A DNA stretch of 64,000 nucleotides from Steroidobacteraceae bacterium (GTDB taxonomy: Bacteria; Pseudomonadota; Gammaproteobacteria; Steroidobacterales; Steroidobacteraceae), in the NCBI GenBank assembly GCA_027531255.1, contig JAPZRU010000002.1, positions 372,001 to 436,000 on the forward strand, read 5' to 3'. Below, in pieces: positions 45,123-54,209 of the stretch (position 1 is its first letter; every line of letters begins with the position of its first letter). The translations under genes and the position numbers were made by a program. The notes under the pieces were generated by a model. It did not search any database, had not been told where the DNA came from, and worked only from the letters and a program-made list of their open reading frames with translations.

Positions 45123-45319
45123 CCGACGGCGTTCGCGCCTCCGTCGACCGGGAACGCCTGCATCGCCGTCATGCCGGTCGCCACCAGCAGCCGGAACTCG
45201 CGCCCGTTGATGCCGTGCACCGGCACGCCGGTGTCGGTGCCGCACGCGATCGTCACGCCGGCCGTCACGGCCGCCGCGAGATTCTGCGCATGGACCGCGG
45301 CGGCTTCCTCCGCCTTCGG
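45123..45319 (-). pseudogene. Amidohydrolase relic
   Basis: About 65 codons on the minus strand match the metal-site region of an imidazolonepropionase-like amidohydrolase: AAAVTAGVTIACGTDTGVP with the metal-binding aspartate, then GREFRLLVATGMTAMQAF. The match stops at both ends and the rest of the enzyme is missing. The intact paralogue at 50976 has the related GTDAGVSKHG. The remaining spacer to fadD (45320-45526) holds only the presumed fadD promoter region. Confidence 0.65.
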
Positions 45320-45526
45320 CGGCGAGGCCGCGGGGCGCTCGCCGCGGCGCGCGTGCGAACGACTTTTCGCGAACTCTGGGGCGCAATCGTGTTCCAATAT
45401 CGCATTCGTCGCAGCGGCCAGCGTGTCGGTGAACGCTTTGCCTTCGGGCCGGCCGGGTGATAACTAGCCGCCACTCGCGCGCGCAGCGCTTGTTGCGGCG
45501 CAAAACACAACGAGGGGGACTTCGCC

Positions 45527-47212
45527 ATGGACCGCTACTGGCTCAAGACCTACCCGCCCGGCGTGCCGGCGGACATCGACCCGGGACAGTATTCGTCGCT
45601 GAAGCAGCTGTTCGACGAGAGCGTCGCCAGGTTCGCCGACCGTCCGGCCTACACGAACTTCGGCCGCACGATCACTTTCCGGCAGCTCGACGGCATGAGC
45701 CGCGCGTTCGGCGCGTGGCTGCAGAAGGAAGCGAAGCTGGAGCGCGGCGACCGCATCGCGCTGATGATGCCGAACTGCCTGCAGTATCCGATCGCGCTGT
45801 TCGGTGCACTGCGTGCCGGCCTCACGGTCGTCAACACCAACCCGCTCTACACGCAACGCGAGCTCGAGCACCAGCTGAAGGACTCGGGCGCGAAGGCGAT
45901 CGTCGTGTTCGAGCAGGCGGCGAGCGTGCTGCAGGAGTGCCTCTCCGAGGTGCCCGTCGAGCACGTGATCGTGACCGGCATCGGCGACCTGGTCGGCTTC
46001 CCGAAGGGGCCGATCATCAACTTCGTGATCCGCCACGTGCGCAAGCAGGTGAAGCCCTACGTCCTGCCGACCGCGCACCGCTTCGTCGACGTGCTGGAGC
46101 AGGGCAAGTGGGTCGATCTCGAGGACGTGGACCTGACGCTCGAGGACGTCGCGTTCCTGCAGTACACCGGCGGCACGACCGGCGTCTCGAAGGGCGCGGT
46201 GCTGACGCACCGGAACATGGTCGCGAACACGCTGCAGTCGCAGGCGTGGCTACGGCAGTTCCTCGCCGACGACTCGCCGGTGACCGTGATCGCCGCCCTC
46301 CCGCTCTACCACATCTTCGCGCTGACGGCCTGCGCCTTCCTGTGGCTGCGCCAGGGCGGCTGCAACCTGCTGATCACCAACCCGCGCGACATGCCCGGTT
46401 TCGTCAAGGAACTGAAGTCGCAGCCGTTCCACGTGATCTTCGGCGTGAACACGCTCTACAACGGGCTGATGAACACGCCGGGCTTCGAGACGATCGACTT
46501 CAAGTCGCTGCGCGCGTCGATCGCCGGCGGCATGGCGCTGCAGGGCGCGGTGGCGCAGCGGTGGAAGGAGAAGACCGGCTGCATCCTGTCGCAGGGCTGG
46601 GGGCTCACCGAGACCTCGCCGGTCGCGACGATGTGCCGAAGCCAGGCCGACTTCAACGGCTCGGTCGGCCTGCCGGTGCCCTCGACCGAGATCTCGATCC
46701 GCGACGACCTCGGCCGCGAGCTGCCGGTCGGCGAGGCCGGCGAGATCTGCGTGCGCGGCCCGCAGGTCATGCGCGGCTACTACAACCGCCCGGAAGAGAC
46801 CGCGAAGGTCATGCACGAGGGCGGCTGGCTCAAGACCGGCGACATCGGGCGGATGGACGCGGACGGCTACGTCTACATCCAGGACCGCAAGAAGGACATG
46901 ATCCTGGTGTCGGGCTTCAACGTGTACCCGAACGAGGTCGAGGACGTGATCGCGAAGCACCCGGGCGTGCTCGAGGTCGCGGCGGTCGCGCAGCCGGACG
47001 AGCGCTCGGGCGAAGTCGTGGCGGTGTTCGTCGTCCGCAAGGACAATACGCTGACGGCGGAGCAGGTCGTCGACTTCGCGCGCCAGGATCTCACCGGCTA
47101 CAAGGTGCCGAAGGCGGTCTACTTCCGCGACGAACTGCCGAAGACCAACGTCGGCAAGATCCTGCGGCGCGCGCTGCGCGACGAGCTGCTGAAGCAGGTT
47201 CAGGCCGCGTAG
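45527..47212 (+). CDS. fadD: Long-chain fatty acid-CoA ligase
   Basis: A 561-residue acyl-CoA synthetase that activates fatty acids with ATP and CoA at the inner face of the membrane. The AMP-binding motif is YTGGTTGVSKGAVLTHRN, followed by GWGLTETSPV and the FACS motif region WLKTGDIGRMDADGYVYI with VSGFNVYPNEVED; the C-terminal lysine lies in KTNVGKILRR. Length and motif order match FadD. The ATG at 45527 has a GAGGGGGA site upstream. A BASS transporter gene follows directly after the stop. Confidence 0.97.
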   Translation: MDRYWLKTYPPGVPADIDPGQYSSLKQLFDESVARFADRPAYTNFGRTITFRQLDGMSRAFGAWLQKEAKLERGDRIALMMPNCLQYPIALFGALRAGLTVVNTNPLYTQRELEHQLKDSGAKAIVVFEQAASVLQECLSEVPVEHVIVTGIGDLVGFPKGPIINFVIRHVRKQVKPYVLPTAHRFVDVLEQGKWVDLEDVDLTLEDVAFLQYTGGTTGVSKGAVLTHRNMVANTLQSQAWLRQFLADDSPVTVIAALPLYHIFALTACAFLWLRQGGCNLLITNPRDMPGFVKELKSQPFHVIFGVNTLYNGLMNTPGFETIDFKSLRASIAGGMALQGAVAQRWKEKTGCILSQGWGLTETSPVATMCRSQADFNGSVGLPVPSTEISIRDDLGRELPVGEAGEICVRGPQVMRGYYNRPEETAKVMHEGGWLKTGDIGRMDADGYVYIQDRKKDMILVSGFNVYPNEVEDVIAKHPGVLEVAAVAQPDERSGEVVAVFVVRKDNTLTAEQVVDFARQDLTGYKVPKAVYFRDELPKTNVGKILRRALRDELLKQVQAA

Positions 47213-48097
47213 TTGGAAGCCAGCCTCCTCACCAACCTGCTGCTGCCGCTCGCGCTCGGCATCGTGATGCTGGGCCTCGGCCTGTCGCTGACGGCCGAGG
47301 ACTTCGCGCGCGTCGTGCGCTTCCCGCGCGCGGTGTTCGTCGGCCTGTTCGTGCAGACGGTGGTGCTGACCGCGGTCGCGTTCGGCCTCGCGGTCGGCTT
47401 CGGGCTGCCGCCCGAGCTCGCGGTCGGCCTGATGCTGCTCGCGGCCTCGCCCGGCGGCGCGACCGCCAACGTCTACAGCCACCTCGCGCAGGGGGACGTC
47501 GCGCTCAACATCACGCTGACGGCCGTCAACAGCGTGCTCGCGCTCGCGTGGCTGCCGCTGGTCGTGAACTGGTCGCTCGAGCACTTCCTCGGTGCCGGGC
47601 AGTACGTGCCGCCGCCGACGCGGAAGATCGTCGAGGTCGCCGCGCTGATCGTGGTGCCCGTGGTCGTCGGCATGATCCTGCGCGCCCGCGCACCGCGGCT
47701 CGCCGAGCGCGCGGAGAAGCCGATCCGGATCTTCGCGATCCTGTTCCTCGCCGCGCTGGTCGCGGGCGCAGTGGCCGCGGAGTGGGACCGCCTCGGCGAG
47801 TTCTTGGCGGCGGTCGGCCTCGCGTGCCTCGCGTTCAACCTGCTGTCGATGGCGGCCGGCTACTTCGCCCCGCTCGCGCTGCGGTTGCCGAAGCGGCAGG
47901 CGATCGCGATCGCGATGGAGATCGGCATCCACAACGGCACGCTCGCGATCTACGTGGCGCTGAACGTGCTCGGCAATGCGGCGATGAGCGTGCCGGCCGC
48001 GGTCTACAGCCTGATCATGTTCGTGACGGCGGCGGTGTTCGCGGTCGTCGTGCAGCGGAACGCGGCGCGGGCACCGATCGGTCGGCCCTCCGGTTGA
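47213..48097 (+). CDS. Bile acid:sodium symporter (BASS) family transporter
   Basis: A 294-residue membrane protein with about nine hydrophobic helices. Family marks include LMLLAASPGGATANVYSHLA and the later EIGIHNGTLAIYVAL, which form the crossing helices and sodium site. The first codon is a TTG immediately after the fadD stop (TAG-TTG), so translation is coupled. Bacterial BASS proteins import organic acids such as pantoate or bile-acid-like compounds; the pairing with fadD may hint at a carboxylate substrate destined for CoA activation (inference). Confidence 0.9.
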   Translation: MEASLLTNLLLPLALGIVMLGLGLSLTAEDFARVVRFPRAVFVGLFVQTVVLTAVAFGLAVGFGLPPELAVGLMLLAASPGGATANVYSHLAQGDVALNITLTAVNSVLALAWLPLVVNWSLEHFLGAGQYVPPPTRKIVEVAALIVVPVVVGMILRARAPRLAERAEKPIRIFAILFLAALVAGAVAAEWDRLGEFLAAVGLACLAFNLLSMAAGYFAPLALRLPKRQAIAIAMEIGIHNGTLAIYVALNVLGNAAMSVPAAVYSLIMFVTAAVFAVVVQRNAARAPIGRPSG

Positions 48098-48136
48098 ATC
48101 CCCGACGTAGCGCCGACCGGCCCGCCGCCGATCGCG

Positions 48137-48613
48137 CTAGATCTTGCCGACGCGGGCCTGCCCGCCGCGGGTGTAGACCCGCACGCGCTCGCCGACCGCG
48201 AAGCGCTGGTCGTCGGGCTGGATCACCTGCAGCGTGCGCCCGCCGTCGATCTCGACGGTGATCGCCCAGGCGGCCTGCCGCGTCGCGCGCTCCTCCACGG
48301 CGCTGCCCGCGACGGCGCCTGCGACCGCGCCCACGGCCCCGGCGATCCGGCTGCCGGCGCCCTCGCCGATCGTGCGGCCCGCTTCGTAGCCGATCAGCCC
48401 GCCGCCGACGCGGCCGACCGCGGTGCGCCGACCCTCGATCGTCGCCGGGTCGACGTCCACGACGCGACCCTGCTCGACCTTCCACGCGGAGTGCGCCTGG
48501 TGGCGCGGGTAGACCGGGCCCGAGGCGGTCGCGCAGGCGCCTACCGTCAGCGCGACGACGAGCGCGACCAGGGGGCGAAAGACTCGGCGGGCATTGTCGA
48601 GGGACGCGCGCAT
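48137..48613 (-). CDS. Glycine-zipper outer-membrane lipoprotein (SlyB/Pcp-like)
   Basis: A 158-residue lipoprotein. Signal peptide with the lipobox VGAC at about residues 24-27, then VYPRHQAHSAWKVEQGRVVDV, a glycine-zipper segment (GGGLIGYEAGRTIGEGAG then AGAVGAVAGAVAGSAVEE) and a C-terminal strand pair (ITVEIDGGRTLQVIQP, GERVRVYTRGGQARV). This is the layout of SlyB/PCP proteins, outer-membrane lipoproteins that guard envelope integrity. ATG at 48613 chosen because the signal starts there. Confidence 0.9.
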   Translation of the reverse strand: MRASLDNARRVFRPLVALVVALTVGACATASGPVYPRHQAHSAWKVEQGRVVDVDPATIEGRRTAVGRVGGGLIGYEAGRTIGEGAGSRIAGAVGAVAGAVAGSAVEERATRQAAWAITVEIDGGRTLQVIQPDDQRFAVGERVRVYTRGGQARVGKI

Positions 48614-48872
48614 GGGAACCTCCGGCCGGCGCACTGCACCGGCACCATAACGCACCACCGTGCGACCGGTTTACGCCGGCGCGCGACGAGCCGCGGCCCC
48701 GCTGCGTCGTGAAGGACCTGCCCGCCGCACATCGCGCGGCCGATGCACCTCGGCGACCACCGCCCGCCGATCGACCCCGCCCGGCCCGCGGTGCTGACGT
48801 TCTACGCGCCGGTGCTGCGGCCCAGCCTCGACGCGCGGGCGCGGCGCGTAGCTGGCGGCCACGCGCGGCCGC

Positions 48873-48878
48873 TATAGT
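48873..48878 (+). promoter_or_regulatory. Candidate -10 element giving a leaderless DUF2157 transcript
   Basis: TATAGT ends 6 bases before the ATG at 48885, so transcription would start at or next to the start codon. No ribosome-binding site is seen between them. Confidence 0.4.
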
Positions 48879-48884
48879 CGCCGC

Positions 48885-49826
48885 ATGCGGAGCCTCGAGG
48901 CCGAATACAGGCAACTGCACGCCGACGGGCTGCTCGACGACGCCGCGCTGGCGCGGGCCGTGGCGCTCGATCGGCGCGAGGCCTGGTCGATCCATCTCGA
49001 ACTGCGTCTGGTCACGTGGATCGCGGTCCTGTGCGTCACGGGCGGCGTCGGCTGGCTGCTCGCGCGGAACCTGGACCGGCTCGGACCCGCCACGATCGTG
49101 CTCGGGCTGCTGGCCGCCGCGACGGCGTGCGCCCTGCCCGCGATCCGCGCGCGCTTCGGCGACCGCGCGCCCGGCACGGTCGTCGAGTACGCCCTGCTGC
49201 TGGGCGCGCTGCTCGCGAGCGCCGCGCTGGCATACGCGGAGACGCAGTTCCGCCTGCTGGGGCCGCTCTGGACCTGGCACCTCCTGCTGCTGGCCGCGCT
49301 GCACGGGACGATCGCGCATGCACTGCGCTCGCCGCTGGTGCTCGCCGCCGCACTGACCGCGCTCGCCGGCTGGTTCGGCATGACCGCACCCTTCGGCATG
49401 CCGTTCGGATCGGGGCGCTCGGGGTTCGAGCTCGGCGCGGCTGCCATCGCCTGTGCCGTCGTGATCGTGGGCTGGCGCACGGCGACGATTCGCCTGCAAC
49501 CCGCTGCCGGCTTCACCGAGACTTTCGACCAGTTCGCCGCGAACCTCGCCTTCTGGGGTGCGCTCGCGTGGTGCGTGCGCGGCGGCTGGTTCATGCTGCC
49601 GGGCGTCGCGCTGCTGGCCGCCTTCGCGACCCTGGCGCTGCGTCGCGGTCTCGCCCACCGCCGCGAGTCGTACGTCGTCTACGCGGTCGTCTACTCGGCG
49701 CTCGGCGCCTGCGTGGTGCTCGGCGGTTTCGCTTTGTTCGGGCCGCTGCCGCTGCTCGCGATCGTGCTAGGCGCCGCCTACGTGCTCTGGCACCTGCACG
49801 GCCGGATCAGGGACGGCACGCGGTGA
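48885..49826 (+). CDS. DUF2157 family membrane protein
   Basis: A 313-residue protein. A short cytoplasmic start (RSLEAEYRQLHADGLLDDAALARAV) typical of DUF2157 is followed by eight or nine membrane helices arranged in pairs. The domain is found in many bacteria with no known activity. The gene overlaps the next membrane gene by 4 bases (GTGA), so they act together. Both lack recognisable enzymatic residues. Confidence 0.85.
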   Translation: MRSLEAEYRQLHADGLLDDAALARAVALDRREAWSIHLELRLVTWIAVLCVTGGVGWLLARNLDRLGPATIVLGLLAAATACALPAIRARFGDRAPGTVVEYALLLGALLASAALAYAETQFRLLGPLWTWHLLLLAALHGTIAHALRSPLVLAAALTALAGWFGMTAPFGMPFGSGRSGFELGAAAIACAVVIVGWRTATIRLQPAAGFTETFDQFAANLAFWGALAWCVRGGWFMLPGVALLAAFATLALRRGLAHRRESYVVYAVVYSALGACVVLGGFALFGPLPLLAIVLGAAYVLWHLHGRIRDGTR

Positions 49827-50965
49827 GCGAACCGCAGCGGGAGAGCGCGGCCGCATCGCGTCCGACGCCCGCGCAGGAGCGCTGGCTCGCGGCCGGCCAG
49901 GAACTGCGCGGCGCCGTCCCGGCGGACGCGATCCGGATACGGGCGGGCGGCTGGCGCACCACGGGCCTGCTCGCCCGCGTGGCGCTCTTCGCGCTCGGCA
50001 GCGTCGCGGCGCTCCTGATCGCGTTGCTCTGCCACACGCCGGTCGGCTTCGCGGGGTCGGCGCTGCCGATAGTCGTCGGCGGCCTGCTGGCCGTGGTCGC
50101 CGGCGAGTGGCTGGCGCGCGCGCAGCGGCTGCACGCCTCCGGCATCGAAGAAGGACTGATCGCAACCGGAGCGGTGCTCGCGGCACTCGCCGTGCTCGTC
50201 GACGGCGACGCGGGGCACTACTGGCAGCCTGTGCTCGCCGTGGCGCTGGGCGTCGCGGGTCTGCGGCTGCTGAACCCGCTGCTGACCACGCTGGCCGTCG
50301 GCCTCGCGATCGGCTGGCTCGCCGCCGACGTGCTTGCGGTGCCGCTCGATGCCCGGCTAGGCGTCGGCACGACGGCGCTGCTGCTCGCCGCCGGCGTCGC
50401 CGTCCTCGCGCTGGCCGCCGGCGCCCGGCGGTTCGAGCGGCCCGCGCACGACCGTATGCTCGACTGGCTCGTGGTCGCGCTGCCGCCCGCGTTCTACGTG
50501 GCCTCGCCGGCGTGGCTCGCAGGCACGGGCGGGGCTCTGCCTTCGGCTGCCGCGGGGCCCGTGATCGCCGCACCGCTGCTGCTCGGTCTCGCCGCGGCCT
50601 TCCTCGCGACCGCGTGGCGCCGGCGGACGGCCGCCCCGCTGCGGGGCGCGCTCGCCGGCCTCGCGTGCGCGGCCGTCGAACTGCAACGATTGCTGCAGCT
50701 CGATCCGGCGTGGTGGGCGATCGGCACCGGTATCGCCGTGCTCGTCGCGGCGGTCGCGGTCGACAGATGGCTGCGCGTGCCCCGGGCCGGCGTCACGTCC
50801 GTGCGGCTCGATGCGCGCGAAGACCCCCTCGACCTGCTGCAGGCGGCCGGCGCGTCGGTGCTGGCGCAGGGCGCGGCGACCAACGACGCGCGCGCACCCG
50901 CGGGCAGCGGCGGCGACTTCGGCGGGGGCCGCTACGGCGGCGGTGGCGCGAGCGGCGGCTATTGA
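49823..50965 (+). CDS. DUF4401-like multi-pass membrane protein with a glycine-rich C-terminus
   Basis: A 380-residue protein with about ten or eleven membrane helices, translated from a GTG overlapping the upstream stop. Partners of DUF2157 proteins are often DUF4401 proteins, and size and helix pattern fit, but the assignment is by context. The C-terminus leaves the membrane at about residue 320 and ends with a flexible tail SGGDFGGGRYGGGGASGGY, similar to the Gly-rich ends of TPM-domain proteins. Function unknown. Confidence 0.75.
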   Translation: MSEPQRESAAASRPTPAQERWLAAGQELRGAVPADAIRIRAGGWRTTGLLARVALFALGSVAALLIALLCHTPVGFAGSALPIVVGGLLAVVAGEWLARAQRLHASGIEEGLIATGAVLAALAVLVDGDAGHYWQPVLAVALGVAGLRLLNPLLTTLAVGLAIGWLAADVLAVPLDARLGVGTTALLLAAGVAVLALAAGARRFERPAHDRMLDWLVVALPPAFYVASPAWLAGTGGALPSAAAGPVIAAPLLLGLAAAFLATAWRRRTAAPLRGALAGLACAAVELQRLLQLDPAWWAIGTGIAVLVAAVAVDRWLRVPRAGVTSVRLDAREDPLDLLQAAGASVLAQGAATNDARAPAGSGGDFGGGRYGGGGASGGY

Positions 50966-50975
50966 GCCACGCGCC

Positions 50976-52286
50976 TCAGTCCTGCATCGGCACCACGCGC
51001 CCGCGCGCCATCACGAACTCGACCTTCTTCAGCAGCTTCACGTCGGCGAGCGGGTCGCCGCTCACGGCGATCAGGTCCGCCGCCATGCCGGGCCGCAGCG
51101 CGCCGACCTCGTCCTTCAGCCCGAGCAGGTCCGCGGCATTCGTCGTCGCCGCGACGATCGCGCTGGCCGGCGTCATCCCGTGCTGCACCATCAGCTCGAA
51201 CTCGTCGGCGTTGCGGCCGTGCTTCGACACGCCCGCATCGGTGCCGAACGCGATCTTCACGCCCGCGGGGACCGCGCGCTCGAGCGCCCTGCCGGTGACC
51301 TCGAGGCGCCACTTCACCTTCTCGAGCACCTCGGGCGGGTACGCGTTCGGGTCCTTCGCGAGCCGCTCGCGGTAGCCGTTCACGGTCGACAGCGTCGGCA
51401 CGTAGTACGCGCCGGACTGGCGGAACAGCTTCAGCGTCTCGTCGTTCGGCACGGTGCCGTGCTCGATCGAGTCGACGCCGGCCTGCAGCGCGACGTTGAT
51501 GCCGGTCCAGTCGTGCGCGTGCGCCGCGACCTTCTTGCCGTGCAGCCTCGCGGTCTCGACGATCGCCTTCGCCTCGTCGAGGAACATCTGCTGCGCGAGG
51601 CCCGCGCCGATGCGGCTGTTCACGCCGCCGGTGGTCGCGATCTTGATCAGGTCGACGCCGCGGCGGACCTGGATGCGCACCGCCTCGCGGCACGACTCGA
51701 CCCCGTTGCAGAGATTCTCGTCGCTCTCGCCGGCCCAGAAGCTTTCGCGGATGCCGTTGTTGCCGTCCATGTGGCCGGAGGTCACGCTGATCGAGCGCCC
51801 CGAGTCGACGATGCGCGGACCCATCGTCCAGCCGGCCTCGACCGCGTCGCGCAGCGCGAGCACCGCGCCGCCGGAGGCGTCTCCGAGGTTGCGAACGGTC
51901 GTGAAGCCGGCGCGCAGCGTCTTCATGCCGTTCCACTGCGCGCGCAGCGCGTCCTGCGCGGGCGAGGCCGTCATCCGCTCGATCAGCGCCTGCTGGCCGC
52001 CCGCGTCGCTGACGAGGTGGACGTGCGAGTCGATCAGGCCGGGCAGCACGAAGCGGTTGCCGAGGTCGACCACCTGCGCGCCGGCAGGACCCGGCTGGCG
52101 GCCGTCGAGCAGCGCAACGATGCGGCCCTTCTCGATCACGATCGACGTGGGACCCCGCGGCGCCTTGCCGGGCTCGGCGAGCACGCGGTCGGCCTGCACG
52201 ACGGTGACCTGCGCCGCGGCGGGCACGGCGAACGTCGCGAACGCCAGCGCGAACGCGGGCGCGAGAGCAGCGGGAAGCAGTCGCAT
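50976..52286 (-). CDS. Exported metal-dependent amidohydrolase (imidazolonepropionase-like)
   Basis: A 436-residue protein with a signal peptide (LAPAFALAFATFAVPAAAQ). The metal-dependent TIM-barrel motifs are intact: HVH in LPGLIDSHVHLV, the bridging lysine in DLIKIATTGG, histidines in KVAAHAHDWTG and SIEHGT, and the aspartate in AFGTDAGVSKHG. Relatives hydrolyse dipeptides containing proline or lysine, or other cyclic amides. No pathway genes are adjacent. A truncated relative lies at 45123. Confidence 0.93.
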   Translation of the reverse strand: MRLLPAALAPAFALAFATFAVPAAAQVTVVQADRVLAEPGKAPRGPTSIVIEKGRIVALLDGRQPGPAGAQVVDLGNRFVLPGLIDSHVHLVSDAGGQQALIERMTASPAQDALRAQWNGMKTLRAGFTTVRNLGDASGGAVLALRDAVEAGWTMGPRIVDSGRSISVTSGHMDGNNGIRESFWAGESDENLCNGVESCREAVRIQVRRGVDLIKIATTGGVNSRIGAGLAQQMFLDEAKAIVETARLHGKKVAAHAHDWTGINVALQAGVDSIEHGTVPNDETLKLFRQSGAYYVPTLSTVNGYRERLAKDPNAYPPEVLEKVKWRLEVTGRALERAVPAGVKIAFGTDAGVSKHGRNADEFELMVQHGMTPASAIVAATTNAADLLGLKDEVGALRPGMAADLIAVSGDPLADVKLLKKVEFVMARGRVVPMQD

Positions 52287-52459
52287 GGGTGGGGTCCTCC
52301 GGCGGGCAGCATAAGCGCCGCCTCACCGCGGGCCTAGAGCGGACCACGCGACGTCGCGCGGTCGCCGCAGTGCGAGGGACTGCCGCGGCCGATTCGAGGT
52401 CCCGTCTCGGAGCCGCCCTCGGCTAGACTCAACGGCGCTCGAGGCATTTCGTCTTTCCG

Positions 52460-52935
52460 GTGAGCCGTCCGTTGACCGTCCTGATTACCAACGCCTGCCA
52501 CTACGCCGGTCCGGGCAGCGTGCCGGTGCTGCTGCGCGACCACGGTACCGTGTACTGCCACGACCCCAGCTTCGGGGACGCCGCCCGGGCACGGTCGTTC
52601 GAGGTGGACCATCCGGGCTCGATCGCGCTGAGCGCCGGGTCACCGGCCGGCATCGCCGACGAACTGGCGGCCCGCGGCGCGACGATCGAGACCGTCGTGC
52701 ACAACGACGTCCACCCGAACACACTGCTGCCGATCGAGCGGATACCGCCGGAGATGCTGCAGGCGGCGTTCGAGGCGTTGCTGCTGTTTCCGGTCGAGCG
52801 GAGATCGCCGCGAAGGTGCCGCTGGGGCGGCTCGGCCGGCCGGAGGAGATCGGCGAACTGATCGGCTTCCTCGCCTCGGGTCGCGCGCCGTTCGTGACCG
52901 GGCAGGTCGTGGACTTCACCGGGGGCTGGCCCTGA
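52460..52935 (+). pseudogene. Short-chain dehydrogenase gene with internal deletion
   Basis: The N-terminal part (52460-about 52797) gives a Rossmann-like start and HNDVHPNTLLPIERIP with EMLQAAFEALLLFPVE, as in halohydrin-dehalogenase-like SDRs. The C-terminal part (52798-52935) continues in another frame with AEIAAKVPLGRLGRPEEIGE and FVTGQVVDFTGGWP, the classical SDR end. The catalytic Ser-Tyr-Lys block between them (about 100 residues) is missing. A TAGACT hexamer at 52424-52429 may be its old -10. The nucleotide motif GPGSVP is also atypical. Confidence 0.8.
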
Positions 52936-52960
52936 TCTCGACCGAGGCGTGCGGCTCCGC

Positions 52961-54205
52961 TCAGGCGTCGACCCGCAGTTCCACGAGGTCGTAGCGCGAA
53001 CGCAGCGGAGTCCACGCGAGGCGCGCCGGCAGGCAGTCCTCGCCGAAGGTCCATATCTCCAGCGGGATCTCGTAGTGCGTCAGGTGGACGCGGAAGTGCC
53101 GGCAGTCGAAGCGGCCGGCCGGCACGTCCACCGTCTCCGCGCCGACGTACTCGAGCGCGTTGGTCAGCGCCACGAGTTCCGGCGGCGTCGCGCCGTTCTC
53201 GGCCGCGGACGAGGTGTAGCCGTTCGGCACTGGCTGGCGCCGGGGGCCTTCGTCACGCCACAGCGCCGTCTGCCACGCGTCGGTGACGATCGGGTGCGCC
53301 GGGAACGTCGAGGCGCGGCCGTTCACCGCCAGCCGACTCACCCGCAGGGGCGCTTCGCCGCCCCCGAACGCCGGCCCGAAGTTGCCGCACTCGGCCCAGC
53401 CCGCGCCGAAGCGGAACGAGGACGCGCCGAAGAAGGCGCCGTCGCGCATCAGGTGCAGGTACGCGTGCCGCGGCGCCCAGTCCGCCCCGACGAGGTACGT
53501 CATGTCGCGCTGCACGCGGTCGTCGTCCATCTCGCACTGCACGCGCAGCAGCCGCGAGCCGTCCGGCTGCACGGTGATCGCGAACCACTCGCGGCCGGTC
53601 TCGCCGTGCTCGTCGTGCAGGTAGTCGATGCGGCCGCGCACGGTGCGCACCGGCACCCGCGGGAAGTGCGGGAAGCGCTTCTCGAGCACCACGAAGCGGA
53701 GATCCGGCCGCTTCGGCAGCCCGAAGCGCGCGTCGCCGTACGGGAACGGGCGCTGCTCACCGGTGCGACGGTAGCCCCGACGCTCGTACCACGCGATCAG
53801 CTCGGTGCGCACGTCGATCACGGTCATCTCGACGTAGCGCGCGCCGAGCGCGTCGCGCGCGTGCGCCTCGGCCGCCGCGAGGAGCGCGCGCCCGAGCCCG
53901 CCGGCCTGGCGCGTCGGGCGCACGGTCAGCATGCCGAGATAGCAGCCGGGCCCATCGCCGCCGGCCTTGCGCTCGAGGTGCACGCTGCCGACGAGTTCGC
54001 CGGCCTCGCGCGCCAGCAGCAGCACCTGTCCCGGCTTCGCGACGAGATCGCGGATCGCGTCGGCGTCGGTGCGCTGGCCGCCGAGCAGGTCCGCCTCGGT
54101 CGTCCACCCCGCGCGGCTCGAGTCCCCGCGGTAAGCGGAGTTCACGAGCGCGGCGACCGCCTCGGCATCGTTCGCGGTCGCCGGCGCGAACGCGAGCCCG
54201 ACCAT
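52961..54205 (-). CDS. GNAT acetyltransferase fused to an uncharacterised beta-rich domain
   Basis: A 414-residue fusion. Residues 1-170 are a GNAT domain: LAFAPATANDAEAVAALVNSAYRG start, acetyl-CoA loop VRPTRQAGGLGRALLAAAE and AWYERRGYRRTGE. Residues about 185-414 form a second domain with RIDYLHDEHGETGREWFAITV and a late VPAGRFDCRHFRVHLTHYEI then WTFGEDCLPARL, similar to DUF3108-like lipocalin-type folds found as separate proteins. I do not know the substrate. The two parts are in one open frame without a stop, and a possible second start between them is not obvious. Confidence 0.82.
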   Translation of the reverse strand: MVGLAFAPATANDAEAVAALVNSAYRGDSSRAGWTTEADLLGGQRTDADAIRDLVAKPGQVLLLAREAGELVGSVHLERKAGGDGPGCYLGMLTVRPTRQAGGLGRALLAAAEAHARDALGARYVEMTVIDVRTELIAWYERRGYRRTGEQRPFPYGDARFGLPKRPDLRFVVLEKRFPHFPRVPVRTVRGRIDYLHDEHGETGREWFAITVQPDGSRLLRVQCEMDDDRVQRDMTYLVGADWAPRHAYLHLMRDGAFFGASSFRFGAGWAECGNFGPAFGGGEAPLRVSRLAVNGRASTFPAHPIVTDAWQTALWRDEGPRRQPVPNGYTSSAAENGATPPELVALTNALEYVGAETVDVPAGRFDCRHFRVHLTHYEIPLEIWTFGEDCLPARLAWTPLRSRYDLVELRVDA

Positions 54206-54209
54206 GCGA

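Noticed and set aside
48743-48843. Possible relic of a FAD-dependent spermidine dehydrogenase-like protein (GDHRPPIDPARPAVLTFYAP)
   Set aside because: The resemblance is limited to about 20 residues in a 270-base gap and could be chance; not enough to annotate.
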